DNA of 64,000 bases from CAZSDU01 sp964605775 (GTDB lineage Bacteria; Bacteroidota; Bacteroidia; Bacteroidales; FEN-979). The position numbers were made by a program, and so were the translations under genes. The stretch lies in the NCBI GenBank assembly GCA_964605775.1, contig CAZSDU010000012.1:15237-79236 (forward strand). Direction: 5' to 3'. This document shows, piece after piece, positions 18,288 to 27,407 of this stretch. The stretch's first letter is position 1, and each line of letters begins with the position of its first letter. The notes beneath the pieces were generated by a model. That model had not been told where the DNA came from. It did not search any database and was given only the letters and a program-made list of their open reading frames with translations.

Positions 18288-19566
18288 AAATATTTTTAGT
18301 ACTATTCTCACCCGTCTTTTCACTGCTGCCCTTACCCTGGTGATTGTGATTATTAACGCCCGTCAGCTTGGCGCCGAAAACCTTGGCACCATTGGCCTGA
18401 TCATGCTCTCGGTCACCATCATTCAACTCTTTAATAATTTTGTCGGAGGCGGGGCTTTGATTTATATGACGCCCAGGGTCGGAGTTTTCAGGCTTTTTAT
18501 TCCATCCCTGGCCTGGATATTCCCAATGACCATACTGATCAGTTTGCTTTTATTTTTCATGGGCTCATTTTCACCCCGGCTGGAAGTCATCCCTTCAGGA
18601 TATTTTCTTGAAGTAATGGTTTTGGCCCTGATGGTTTCTTTAACTTCCATGAATTTTATGCTGATCCTGGGATTGGAAAAGGTCAGGGTGTATAATATAA
18701 TCAGTCTGATTCAGATCCTTGTTTTACTTGGCTTGCTTTGCTGTTTTATTTTCCTTTTTCACATCCAGGATGTGATGGCCTGGTTCTGGGCCATTTTTTC
18801 GTCTTATGTTTTGGTTTTCGCGATCAGCCTGAACCAGATCCTGCCGGCATTGAAAATCATTCCGCTGAAAGGGATGAAATCACTGTTAAAGGAAATTTTA
18901 AAATTTGGAACATACATACAGTTTGCTAATATTTTCCAGCAGTTGAATTACCGGTTAAGCTATTATATCATTGATTTCTTTTCCGGTCGTGCCGCTCTGG
19001 GAGTGTTCTCGGTTGGGGTACAGGTTTCTGAAGGGGTCTGGCTGATTCCAAGAAGTATTGGGATGGTTCAGTATGCACGGATTTCCAATGAGATGGAGCC
19101 GGAATATGCCAAGCGGATTACCTTAAGCCTGGCCAAGATCACCTGGTTGCTTACATTGCTGGTGATGATATTCCTGATCCTTATTCCCGGTTTTATATTC
19201 CAGTGGATTTTCGGAGAGGAATTCCGGCAGATCAGGCCGGTCATTGCCTCACTTGGAGTCGGAATCATTACCCTTAGTGTTTCCATGGTATTCAGTCAGT
19301 TCTTCTCCGGGGTCAACCGTCCCTATCACAATACCATTTCTTCGGCTATCGGACTGATTTTTACCCTTGTTTCAGGTTTATTATTGATTCCCGGATGGGG
19401 CATCATCGGGGCGGGGATCACAGCCAGCCTTTCTTATGCCGCTGCCACCATGTACCAGTTTATTGTTTTTTCCAGAGTGTCCCGCCTGAAAGCCAGGGAT
19501 TTTCTGATCAGAAAATCAGAGGTTCTGTTACTCATCGGAGAACTGAAAAAAGTTGTGAATAAATAA
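18280..19566 (+). CDS. Polysaccharide flippase (MOP superfamily, Wzx-like)
   Basis: A 428-residue inner-membrane protein with about twelve transmembrane helices. The N-terminal pattern with RQLGAENLGTIGL and the central QQLNYRLSYYIIDFF are typical of oligosaccharide flippases that move lipid-linked glycans across the membrane. It overlaps the fusion gene by 8 bp and ends the three-gene glycan set. A hairpin with a T run follows at 19593-19614. Confidence 0.88.
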   Translation: MFKNIFSTILTRLFTAALTLVIVIINARQLGAENLGTIGLIMLSVTIIQLFNNFVGGGALIYMTPRVGVFRLFIPSLAWIFPMTILISLLLFFMGSFSPRLEVIPSGYFLEVMVLALMVSLTSMNFMLILGLEKVRVYNIISLIQILVLLGLLCCFIFLFHIQDVMAWFWAIFSSYVLVFAISLNQILPALKIIPLKGMKSLLKEILKFGTYIQFANIFQQLNYRLSYYIIDFFSGRAALGVFSVGVQVSEGVWLIPRSIGMVQYARISNEMEPEYAKRITLSLAKITWLLTLLVMIFLILIPGFIFQWIFGEEFRQIRPVIASLGVGIITLSVSMVFSQFFSGVNRPYHNTISSAIGLIFTLVSGLLLIPGWGIIGAGITASLSYAAATMYQFIVFSRVSRLKARDFLIRKSEVLLLIGELKKVVNK

Positions 19567-19592
19567 ACTTAAAACTTTCCATTCATTACAAC

Positions 19593-19614
19593 AAAGCTGA
19601 AGAAGCTTTCTTTT
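19593..19614 (+). terminator. Putative intrinsic terminator after the flippase gene
   Basis: AAAGCT and AGCTTT form a perfect 6-bp stem around a 5-nt loop, followed by CTTTT. It starts 26 nt after the flippase stop and its T run merges into the parE -7 box. Confidence 0.5.
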
Positions 19615-19621
19615 ATATTTG
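19614..19621 (+). promoter_or_regulatory. -7 box for parE
   Basis: TATATTTG fits TAnnTTTG and lies 21 nt before the ATG at 19643. A GGAGAAA stretch at 19632-19638 lies just upstream of that ATG and supports it as start. Confidence 0.45.
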
Positions 19622-19642
19622 CCGCCCGAATGGAGAAACGTA

Positions 19643-21505
19643 ATGATGCAGATAGAAGAAAACAGTTATAACGAAGACAGTATTCGTTCCCTGGAGTGGA
19701 AGGAGCATATCCGCCTGAGACCGGGTATGTATATTGGCAAGCTGGGTGACGGTTCTTCACCCGATGATGGGATATATGTACTGATCAAGGAAATTATCGA
19801 CAATTCGATCGATGAATTTGTGATGGGTTTTGGCAAAACGATTGAAATCTCCATCAAAGATCAGCAGGTTTGCGTTCGTGATTACGGAAGGGGCATCCCA
19901 CTGGGAAAAGTGGAGGAGTGCGTGTCCAAAATCAATACGGGCGCAAAATATGACTCCAAGGTCTTCAAAAAAGCTGTCGGACTGAACGGGGTTGGCGCCA
20001 AGGCCGTGAATGGTCTTTCGGCATACTTTAAAATTCAGTCTGTCCGTGAGGGAAAAACGAAAATCGTGGAATTCCGCCAGGGTGAAAAAGTCAATGATGA
20101 ACCCGAAAAACCATGTGAATTAAGGATGGGTACCATTGTTACCTTTATTCCTGATGAAGAAGTTTTTGGCAAGTTTCACTATATTCCGGAATATGTCGAA
20201 AAAATGCTTTGGAACAACGCCTTCCTGAATAATGGGCTTTCCATCATTTTTAACGGAGAACGTTATCATGCCCAGAACGGACTGATGGACTTGCTCACCA
20301 GTTACATTGATACGCCTGTTCTTTATCCCATCATTCATATTCATGACGGGGATTTTGAATTTGCCTTTACCCATTGCGAAATGTACGGGGAAGAATATTA
20401 TTCCTTCGTGAATGGTCAGCATACCACCCAGGGTGGAACCCACCAGGCAGCATTCAGGGAAGCCCTGGTGAAAACCATCCGGGAATTCTACAAGAAAGAC
20501 TTTGATACCAACGATATCAAGGCATCATTGATTGCCGCCCTGAGCATCAAGGTTCAGGATCCTGTTTTTGAATCCCAAACCAAAACAAAACTGGGCTCAT
20601 TGCATACCGAACCGGATGGCCCGACCATCAGGAATTATATCATGGATATCGTCAAGAAACATCTTGACAATTATCTTCACATGAATTCCGACACGGCAGA
20701 AGCCCTTCTGAGAAAGATCATGCAGTCGGAAAAGGAACGTAAGGAATGGGCCAACATCAAAAAGATCGCCAAAGAAAGTGTTAAAAAAGTAAGCCTTCAT
20801 AACAAAAAATTAAGGGATTGCAGGGTTCATTACAATAATCATGATGACCGGAAATACGAATCCACCATTTTCATCACCGAGGGAGATTCTGCGAGCGGAT
20901 CGATTACAAAAGCGAGGGACGTGAATACCCAGGCAGTATTCAGTCTCAAAGGAAAACCCCTGAATTGTTATGGCTTAAGCAAGCGGGTGGTTTATGAAAA
21001 TGAAGAGTTCAATTTGCTGCAGGCTGCCCTTAATATCGAAGAAGGCCTCGAGAACCTCAGATACAATTATGTCGTTGTGGCTACCGATGCCGATGTTGAC
21101 GGCATGCATATCCGTCTGCTACTGCTGACCTTCTTTCTTCAGTTTTACCCTGATCTTGTCCGTAGCGGGCATTTATTCATCCTTCAAACACCACTGTTCA
21201 GGGTTCGGAACAAACAAAAGACCATGTATTGTTACTCCCCTGAAGAAAAAATTTCTGCCCTTGAAAAACTTGGTGTCAATCCTGAGATCACCAGATTCAA
21301 AGGTTTAGGCGAAATTTCACCGGATGAGTTTAAAAACTTTATCGGGTCCAGTATGCGCCTGGATCCTGTGCTTCTCACCAAGGATTCCAACCTCCAGGAA
21401 GTCCTGAGTTTTTATATGGGGAAGAATACACCCGAACGTCAGAATTTTATCATAGATAACCTTAAGGTTGAAGCAGATATTCTCGAAACAGAAGCAGTCG
21501 GTTAA
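19643..21505 (+). CDS. parE: DNA topoisomerase IV subunit B
   Basis: About 620 residues. The GHKL ATPase domain has EIIDNSIDEF (N box), GRGIPLG and GLNGVGAKAVNGL, followed by the transducer domain. The TOPRIM domain carries FITEGDSASGS and the metal site ATDADVDGMH, with FKGLGEI near the end. The protein relaxes and decatenates chromosomes together with ParC. parC is not adjacent: the next gene is a convergent HD hydrolase. An ATG at 19643 was chosen over the longer TTG-started frame because of the GGAGAAA and the promoter box inside the extension. The stop overlaps the next gene's stop by 4 bp. Confidence 0.93.
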   Translation: MMQIEENSYNEDSIRSLEWKEHIRLRPGMYIGKLGDGSSPDDGIYVLIKEIIDNSIDEFVMGFGKTIEISIKDQQVCVRDYGRGIPLGKVEECVSKINTGAKYDSKVFKKAVGLNGVGAKAVNGLSAYFKIQSVREGKTKIVEFRQGEKVNDEPEKPCELRMGTIVTFIPDEEVFGKFHYIPEYVEKMLWNNAFLNNGLSIIFNGERYHAQNGLMDLLTSYIDTPVLYPIIHIHDGDFEFAFTHCEMYGEEYYSFVNGQHTTQGGTHQAAFREALVKTIREFYKKDFDTNDIKASLIAALSIKVQDPVFESQTKTKLGSLHTEPDGPTIRNYIMDIVKKHLDNYLHMNSDTAEALLRKIMQSEKERKEWANIKKIAKESVKKVSLHNKKLRDCRVHYNNHDDRKYESTIFITEGDSASGSITKARDVNTQAVFSLKGKPLNCYGLSKRVVYENEEFNLLQAALNIEEGLENLRYNYVVVATDADVDGMHIRLLLLTFFLQFYPDLVRSGHLFILQTPLFRVRNKQKTMYCYSPEEKISALEKLGVNPEITRFKGLGEISPDEFKNFIGSSMRLDPVLLTKDSNLQEVLSFYMGKNTPERQNFIIDNLKVEADILETEAVG

Positions 21506-22086
21506 TCCCCGTTCTTTCTTTTCATGGGCCAGATATGAGAGGAAAACCTGAGATTGGCTTCCCGGCGGTGGATTAAATCCTGTAATTCAAAAAGCATATC
21601 GCGGTTCACCTGTTGTGCCATCGGAATGACCCATTGTTTTGTCTCGGCAATGTATGTCTTGATAAATTCTTTGTCGAAGATGTCGGGATGAAGATCGGTG
21701 AGGTTACTGATACGGTCAGCACATTTAAGGGTTTTCGCAAGTTCAGTACCCTCTTCAAGAATCCTCCGGAGAAATTGCTCTTTGCTTTCATCTTTTCTTC
21801 GCGTGACTTCGAGCACAAGGTCCAGTACCTTGGGACCATCCGCATCTATCAGCCGGATTTCATCATAGGATGTGCATTTCACATCCTCAAAAAGGTCGTG
21901 GATCACGGATGCTTTTAAAAGAACAGGTTCCACATAATGATAATCGATGAGAATGGCATAGGTGCTAAGGGCATGACGGAACTGATTGCCTCCGACATAA
22001 CGCTTGATTCCCCTGAGGGCAGTTGCCTTCTGCACATAGGGTGCGACAACCATGTTGATCAATAAGTCTTTTTCAAAATTTTCCAT
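21502..22086 (-). CDS. HD-domain hydrolase (RelA/SpoT-HD-like)
   Basis: About 194 residues from the ATG at 22086; a GTG at 22128 would give 208. The metal-binding HD set is visible: the His of QFRHALSTYAIL, the HD plus ED pair in VIHDLFEDVK, and Asp in KCADRISNL. This pattern is that of (p)ppGpp hydrolase-type HD domains, but no synthetase, TGS or ACT domain is present, so it may be a small alarmone hydrolase or another phosphohydrolase. Last gene of the dapF operon. Its start overlaps nnr by 14 bp and its stop overlaps parE by 4 bp. Confidence 0.82.
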   Translation of the reverse strand: MENFEKDLLINMVVAPYVQKATALRGIKRYVGGNQFRHALSTYAILIDYHYVEPVLLKASVIHDLFEDVKCTSYDEIRLIDADGPKVLDLVLEVTRRKDESKEQFLRRILEEGTELAKTLKCADRISNLTDLHPDIFDKEFIKTYIAETKQWVIPMAQQVNRDMLFELQDLIHRREANLRFSSHIWPMKRKNGD

Positions 22087-23590
22087 AAAGTGACTGAAAT
22101 GTTTTTCCGAGGTAATGGATAAGGTCACCGGCGGTTAAAGCTTCTTGCCCCATCGCTGCTGATGCATAGTCGCCGGCCAGACCATGCAGGTATACTCCCA
22201 GCAGGCAGGTCTCAAGAGGGGAATACCCCTGTGCGAGCAAACCGGAGAGGATACCCGTCAGGACATCCCCGCTCCCGCCTGTAGCCATGCCGGGATTTCC
22301 CGTTGAATTGAAATAACAAACCCTTTCCGGAGTGGTAATTGCGGTATAGGCTCCTTTAAGGACAACATAAGCCTGATATTTCAAAGAAAAATCCCTTTGG
22401 ATACGGTTCCTTTCAAAATCATTGCTGCTCTTACCGGCCAATCGTTCAAATTCTTTCATGTGAGGGGTGAAGATGCATCCCTTTGGCAAAAATGACAGCC
22501 AGGTCTTGTTATCTGCCAGGATATTAATGGCATCCGCATCTATTATCAGGGGAGACCTCCACTCCTGGATAAGTATTTTTAATGCATTGGCCGAAGCAGG
22601 ATCCTGTCCTATCCCCGGCCCAATGGAAAGGGATGAATAAGCTCGAAGGTCAGGAATTTCACTAAATATTTCCGGGTTGGATCCGATACTCAGCATGGCT
22701 TCAGGAACTGCTGTCTGAAGAATGCTAGTCCCGCATGCGGGAACCCTGACCGTAACGAGCCCGGGTCCTGACCGAAGACAAGCCCGGGCAGCGAGGACAG
22801 CAGCGCCCATTTTTCCCAGAGCTCCTGCAATCAGCAATGCATGACCGAAATTTCCTTTATGGGAAAATTTATTCCGAGGGCGGAGAATTTTTTTGACCAG
22901 ATCATGATCGACATAATAATTATCTGTCCCGGCATGCTCAATATATGAAGGCATTAGTCCGATATCGAGAACATGCCAGTCACCGACAAATCTTTCATTT
23001 TCAGGAAAAAGAAAACTGAGCTTCGGTAGAGCGAAAGTCAGGGTGACATTGGCTTTAACCACCACGGAAGGAGAGATTTGATTGCTTTGATCGCACAATA
23101 ATCCGGAAGGAAGATCAATGGAAATCACGAAGGCGGGATGACCGTTGATATGGTTTATGAGTTCGGCAAGGAAACCTTCGACCGGCCTGCTAAGACCACT
23201 TCCGAGGAGGGCATCGATGACGATATCCCGGCTTTGAATTTCAGGAAAATCCTGGTCTGGAGAGAGTTGGATAATTTCTGTTCCGTTTATTTGAAGCCAT
23301 CGTTCTGCATTGATCCGGCAATCAGCCGACCGCTGATCATCATGGCCGGTCAGGTAAACCTTTACCTGAAAACCTTTGATTTTCAGCATTCGAGCCAGAG
23401 CGAGACCATCTCCTCCGTTATTTCCGGCACCGCAGAATACCAGGTAACGGCTGCCTTCAGGAATATGGGATACAATCCACTGAAAACAAACGGAAGCCGC
23501 CCTTTCCATCAAATCAATACTGGCGACAGGCTCGTTTTTGATGGTGAAGGCATCTGCTTCACGGATTTTATCAACCGTAAGGATTTTCAT
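22073..23590 (-). CDS. nnr: Bifunctional NAD(P)HX epimerase / ADP-dependent NAD(P)HX dehydratase
   Basis: A 505-residue cytosolic repair enzyme. The N-terminal YjeF domain (about 1-215; CGAGNNGGDGLALAR) epimerises hydrated NAD(P)H. The C-terminal ribokinase-like domain (about 225-505; GNPGMATGGSGDVLTG) is the ADP-dependent dehydratase that restores NAD(P)H. Both halves are full length. It overlaps the HD gene and lies 2 nt from the CCC-motif membrane protein upstream. Confidence 0.94.
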   Translation of the reverse strand: MKILTVDKIREADAFTIKNEPVASIDLMERAASVCFQWIVSHIPEGSRYLVFCGAGNNGGDGLALARMLKIKGFQVKVYLTGHDDQRSADCRINAERWLQINGTEIIQLSPDQDFPEIQSRDIVIDALLGSGLSRPVEGFLAELINHINGHPAFVISIDLPSGLLCDQSNQISPSVVVKANVTLTFALPKLSFLFPENERFVGDWHVLDIGLMPSYIEHAGTDNYYVDHDLVKKILRPRNKFSHKGNFGHALLIAGALGKMGAAVLAARACLRSGPGLVTVRVPACGTSILQTAVPEAMLSIGSNPEIFSEIPDLRAYSSLSIGPGIGQDPASANALKILIQEWRSPLIIDADAINILADNKTWLSFLPKGCIFTPHMKEFERLAGKSSNDFERNRIQRDFSLKYQAYVVLKGAYTAITTPERVCYFNSTGNPGMATGGSGDVLTGILSGLLAQGYSPLETCLLGVYLHGLAGDYASAAMGQEALTAGDLIHYLGKTFQSLYGKF

Positions 23591-23592
23591 GA

Positions 23593-23961
23593 TTACATCA
23601 TCCCCCAGAATGGAAGGGAGGCCAGAATCCCCATGATTAACAGGATCACAAAAATAAAAATCAGGATGGAAATACTGAGTCCGATAATGGCACAGATTCG
23701 ACCGGTTCTGACATTGTTCAGGGAACTCAGGGTGTAACGGGACGGATTTTTCCGGTAAACCGATAGCTCCTTATTGGCTAAAACCAAGGCAATGATCCCA
23801 AGGACGATCCCGGCAAAGGACAAGAGATGCCACCAGCACAGCAGGATGGATAGAATTCCAAGGATCAGGATGGTGGTGGAATTTGGTAAATTCTGAGGAC
23901 TGTTGCCAGAGCATGCTTGCAGCTGCCCGCTGACTATTCGGGATTCATCATTTTTTTCCAT
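23593..23961 (-). CDS. CCC-motif / DUF4190-like small membrane protein
   Basis: A 122-residue protein with two hydrophobic helical hairpins (about 28-60 and 85-118). The pattern LPNSTTILILGILSILLCWW, then LGIIALVLANKELSVYRKNP and GRICAIIGLSIS, matches the CCC-motif membrane proteins common in Bacteroidota, although the usual cysteine triplet is reduced to a single Cys here. Function unknown. Sits inside the dapF-HD operon, 2 nt before nnr. Confidence 0.72.
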   Translation of the reverse strand: MEKNDESRIVSGQLQACSGNSPQNLPNSTTILILGILSILLCWWHLLSFAGIVLGIIALVLANKELSVYRKNPSRYTLSSLNNVRTGRICAIIGLSISILIFIFVILLIMGILASLPFWGMM

Positions 23962-24007
23962 GAAGGAATGCTTTCAACCAAATCAAAAAGTAAAGGTATG
24001 GAATATT

Positions 24008-24931
24008 TTAAAAATAAAAAGGATGAAATTTAAATTGACCCAGGGTATTATATTCGATGGCCGGAGCAGGGATCTTGATAAAACCTAGGACCAGGAAAAT
24101 TCCTTTCAGCACTTTCGATCGGGTAGGGATACGGGTAAGATCAACATCTACTGATAAAAAGAATTTCCGATAACGGTCAAAATGAGGAATGTGATGCATG
24201 TTATAAAGATCAGAATTGCTCTGGGCACCGGTCATTCCTTCAGCTCCGTATCCGATGGCAATGTTCAGCCAGGATGGAAATTTACTGGATTTGGGAAGAA
24301 AAGAATGGATATTTCCGGAAAGCCAGAACGTCATCCCATTGTAATCCTTGAGCATCTGCTGGATCAAATTCCGCCCGAGCAAGTCGGGTCGATATGACGG
24401 ATATTCCGTGGGATGGTAGGAATATTTCAGGTTGAATTTTTGTTCATCCCATAAGAGTTGCTGACTGATAAACAAGGCACATCCCAGGGCATTGGAAGCA
24501 ATATCGCCTGCTGAAAATCCCCAACCCGCTGAAAATGCATCCAGCAATTCAGTGTTCAGGTTATACGCGAATGCCACCGCTCCGCCAAGCCAGGCTGCTG
24601 TCTTTCTGTTTACCCCTGCCCAGCGGTAAGAAGCATGGGCAAGACGGCTGAGATAGTACACGGTAGTGGCATGACCGAATTTGTCGGATTGCATCCATTC
24701 ATCATTGTCATTGAAAAAATGGAAAGAAGACTGAGGATAATCCCTGTACCACGCAAAATATAGCCCTCCGAAACTGGCTACAGAGAGTACCCCCTGGGCA
24801 GCGATCACCCCGATCAACCTGCCCTTTTTAATTTCATCGGTTTGAACTGAGGAGGAATCAGGTGGCTCCGCTTTGAGAAAGCATGAAAATATCAGGATAA
24901 AAACGATGATGATGTACCCGCTTTTCCACAT
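24008..24931 (-). CDS. DUF2279 (YfiM-like) envelope protein
   Basis: A 307-residue exported protein with an N-terminal hydrophobic signal segment. The core QSDKFGHATTVYYLSRLAH with later NLNTELLDAFSAGWGFS and SAGDIASNALGCALF is characteristic of DUF2279/YfiM proteins. Several amphipathic or short hydrophobic helices suggest membrane association. Function unknown. It is 10 nt downstream of mltG in the operon, so a cell-wall role is plausible by context only. Confidence 0.8.
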   Translation of the reverse strand: MWKSGYIIIVFILIFSCFLKAEPPDSSSVQTDEIKKGRLIGVIAAQGVLSVASFGGLYFAWYRDYPQSSFHFFNDNDEWMQSDKFGHATTVYYLSRLAHASYRWAGVNRKTAAWLGGAVAFAYNLNTELLDAFSAGWGFSAGDIASNALGCALFISQQLLWDEQKFNLKYSYHPTEYPSYRPDLLGRNLIQQMLKDYNGMTFWLSGNIHSFLPKSSKFPSWLNIAIGYGAEGMTGAQSNSDLYNMHHIPHFDRYRKFFLSVDVDLTRIPTRSKVLKGIFLVLGFIKIPAPAIEYNTLGQFKFHPFYF

Positions 24932-24941
24932 GGGCGTGATC

Positions 24942-26021
24942 TTACTTGATGTTCCGCCTGTTCAAGGCTTCCTGGTATTGTCTGGCATTCCGGTTATGTT
25001 CCGACAAACTGACGGCAAAATGATGATATCCTGAAAAATCTTCTTTTGCACAAAAATAAATGAATTGATGAGTCTGGTGGTGTAAGACTGCATCAATAGA
25101 AGAGACGGAGGGCAGGCATATTGGACCTGGAGGCAGTCCGACAAATTTATAGGTGTTGTATGGAGAATTGATTTTTAAATGATCAAAAAGAACCCTTTTG
25201 ATGGAATAATCATTCCATGCAAAAATGATGGTCGGATCGGCCTGTAAAGGAATTCGCCTATGCAGACGGTTCATATAAACCCCGGCAATAATTGGTTTTT
25301 CATCATTTTTCGCAGTTTCTTTTTCAACAATGGAAGCCAGGGTGACGACTTCAGGAATGCTCAAACCCAGGCTGTCACATTTCTTTCGGCGCTCCCCTTG
25401 CCAGAATTTACGGTATTCTCGGTACATCCTGTTAAAAAACTGGGCAGCCGTAATATTCCAGAAAAAATAATAGGTATTCGGAACCATCATCACCAATACA
25501 TTTTGAGGGTTCACACCATACCTGGAGAGAAAGGAGGAATCCTGGAACAAACGCATGAATTTCGCGGAATCGGGTTCCAGCAAATGACCGATCTGACCGG
25601 CAAGTTCGGAGGGAAACCGGATATTGTTCAGAATAATTTTCACAGTTTCCTGACGTCCGGAACGTAACAGCTGGATCAATTCACGGTTGCTCATGCCATC
25701 TTTCAGCCTATATTTCCCGGATTTAATTTGATGGGTATAGTTCATTCTCCTTGCTGCCCAGTCAAAACTTTTCATATGACGGATATATCCATGGCTTAGC
25801 AGGATATTCCTTAGCTCTCCATAGTCAGCATGCGATGGAATGAACAGATAAACTTCAGATTTCCCATGCAGTTCCACATTCCTGAGTGTCATCTTGGTAT
25901 AAAAGCTGAGCATGGAAACAGCCAGCACGATCGAAACGATAACGGTCAATATCCATGGCATTAAATCGGAAAGTTCAAAGCGATTTCGCTTCCTCACAGA
26001 TTGAGTAGTTATTTTACTCAT
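24942..26021 (-). CDS. mltG: Endolytic murein transglycosylase MltG (YceG)
   Basis: A 359-residue inner-membrane protein with one N-terminal transmembrane helix (about 22-42), a LysM-like segment, and the YceG catalytic domain. LASIVEKETAKNDEKP places the catalytic glutamate at about Glu233, and ADPTIIFAW and SPYNTYKFVGLPPGPIC are conserved. It cuts nascent glycan strands and so sets chain length. It overlaps the GNAT gene by 8 bp. Confidence 0.94.
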   Translation of the reverse strand: MSKITTQSVRKRNRFELSDLMPWILTVIVSIVLAVSMLSFYTKMTLRNVELHGKSEVYLFIPSHADYGELRNILLSHGYIRHMKSFDWAARRMNYTHQIKSGKYRLKDGMSNRELIQLLRSGRQETVKIILNNIRFPSELAGQIGHLLEPDSAKFMRLFQDSSFLSRYGVNPQNVLVMMVPNTYYFFWNITAAQFFNRMYREYRKFWQGERRKKCDSLGLSIPEVVTLASIVEKETAKNDEKPIIAGVYMNRLHRRIPLQADPTIIFAWNDYSIKRVLFDHLKINSPYNTYKFVGLPPGPICLPSVSSIDAVLHHQTHQFIYFCAKEDFSGYHHFAVSLSEHNRNARQYQEALNRRNIK

Positions 26022-26559
26022 TATTAAATATCTTTTGATACATCAGTTCATCTGAATATTTATCATTGAACCTATTCCAGTCTTTTTTACTTCCGCAACG
26101 GCAAAATCCCGCCTTCTCGAATAACTTTATGCTTTCTTGGTTTTCCTCAGAGATGTTACAATAGACCTGGTGAAGAGAAAGGGTGTCCTTGGCATAATGG
26201 AGGAAGATCCTGAGCGCTTCAACTGCATATCCCTTCCTCCGGTAAGGGGAGGAGATCAGGATGCCGATGCCTGCCCTGGCATGGGTAGGCTCAAAATCGA
26301 AAAGATCAATACTGCCTATGGTTTTTCCTGGTTCTGCCTCATTCATCAGGTCGATCATTAACCTTAATTGTCTGCTTGCATAAATATCCAGATGGGAATG
26401 TGCTACAAATTCCCTGATCTGATAACGTGAAAAGGGTACAAGGGTGTTACTCACCTTCCATACCGAAGTGTCATTTTCCCATTGATACAGGATCTCTATA
26501 TCCTCTGGTTCCACTGCCCTGAGGGAAATGTTTTTCCCGGCTAATAATTTACTGGTCAT
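26014..26559 (-). CDS. GNAT family N-acetyltransferase
   Basis: A 181-residue GNAT of the RimJ/SpeG-like type: LRAVEPEDIEILYQWEND at the start, acetyl-CoA-binding region SSPYRRKGYAVEALRIFL, and C-terminal NQESIKLFEKAGF. Substrate unknown. Translational overlaps with dapF (11 bp) and mltG (8 bp) show tight operon packing. Confidence 0.87.
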   Translation of the reverse strand: MTSKLLAGKNISLRAVEPEDIEILYQWENDTSVWKVSNTLVPFSRYQIREFVAHSHLDIYASRQLRLMIDLMNEAEPGKTIGSIDLFDFEPTHARAGIGILISSPYRRKGYAVEALRIFLHYAKDTLSLHQVYCNISEENQESIKLFEKAGFCRCGSKKDWNRFNDKYSDELMYQKIFNNE

Positions 26560-27358
26560 TTATCCTGATTTTTCCAGAAAAAACAAAACATGCAGGACCT
26601 TCCAGCCAGATGTTGTCAAATGACTTCCCTGATTGATGAAATCCCACTTTAAGTTTTCCTCCTCTCGTCTTTATATGATAATATCCTCTGTTGACAGGAT
26701 TGATCAGCGCAGCCGCCAAAGCAGAGGCCGTCACCCCTGTGCCACAGGACAGGGTTTCATCTTCCACGCCTCTTTCATAGGTCCTGACTTCAAGATAATC
26801 GGGATGTATGCTGACAAAATTCACATTGCTGCCCTCCGGGGCAAACCTGGCATCATAACGCAATTCCCTGCCTTTTTCCATAATGTTTATCACCTCTGTT
26901 GAATCAACAAATCTGACAAAATGAGGAGAACCTGTATTTAGGAAAATTCCATCTTCATACTCATGGAGTGAATGGCATCTGGCCATGAAAAGACGGATTT
27001 CGGAAATGTTTCCACTACTGTTAAGAAGGATGGCTTCATGGCCTCCGTCTGAGGCATGGAAATAGGCTTTATGGCTGATCCTTCCCAGTCTGGCCGCTTC
27101 AGCGACCAGACAACGTCCACCATTTCCGCACATGGTACTTTCCCTTCCGTCGGAGTTGTAATAAATCATCCCGAAATCAAAACCTGTTTTTTCTGTAAGA
27201 AGGATCAGGCCATCGGCTCCGATTCCCAATCTTCTGTTACATAACCAGGCGATTTCATCTTTTTTCGGGATCCAATCCGTACTGCGTTGATCAATGAGGA
27301 TGAAATCATTACCGCTGCCATGATATTTCGTAAACGAAAGGATCATTTCATTTTTCAT
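26549..27358 (-). CDS. dapF: Diaminopimelate epimerase
   Basis: About 269 residues from the ATG at 27358; the longer frame begins at a TTG inside the promoter box. The two catalytic cysteines are present, in MCGNGGRC (Cys77) and LSCGTGVTASA (Cys205), with KYHGSGNDFILID at the N-terminus. It interconverts LL- and meso-diaminopimelate for lysine and peptidoglycan. First gene of an operon that also carries mltG, linking two steps of wall synthesis. Confidence 0.95.
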   Translation of the reverse strand: MKNEMILSFTKYHGSGNDFILIDQRSTDWIPKKDEIAWLCNRRLGIGADGLILLTEKTGFDFGMIYYNSDGRESTMCGNGGRCLVAEAARLGRISHKAYFHASDGGHEAILLNSSGNISEIRLFMARCHSLHEYEDGIFLNTGSPHFVRFVDSTEVINIMEKGRELRYDARFAPEGSNVNFVSIHPDYLEVRTYERGVEDETLSCGTGVTASALAAALINPVNRGYYHIKTRGGKLKVGFHQSGKSFDNIWLEGPACFVFSGKIRINDQ

Positions 27359-27364
27359 TTGCTG

Positions 27365-27372
27365 CAAAGCTA
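27365..27372 (-). promoter_or_regulatory. -7 box for the dapF operon
   Basis: Minus-strand TAGCTTTG fits TAnnTTTG and lies 6 nt before the ATG at 27358. Paired divergently with the plus-strand box at 27394-27401. Confidence 0.42.
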
Positions 27373-27393
27373 AAGAAAAAGCGATTAAATTAT

Positions 27394-27401
27394 TACTTTT
27401 G
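27394..27401 (+). promoter_or_regulatory. -7 box for the Omp85-like gene
   Basis: TACTTTTG, exact consensus, ends 6 nt before the ATG at 27408. The transcript would begin at or next to the start codon. Confidence 0.42.
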
Positions 27402-27407
27402 GTGCCG

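Noticed and set aside
19619..19642. Earlier TTG start for parE
   Set aside because: It begins inside the -7 box TATATTTG; the ATG at 19643 has GGAGAAA upstream.
23138..23737. Plus-strand frame of 199 codons over nnr and the CCC-motif gene
   Set aside because: It crosses two real genes on the other strand and lacks recognisable features.
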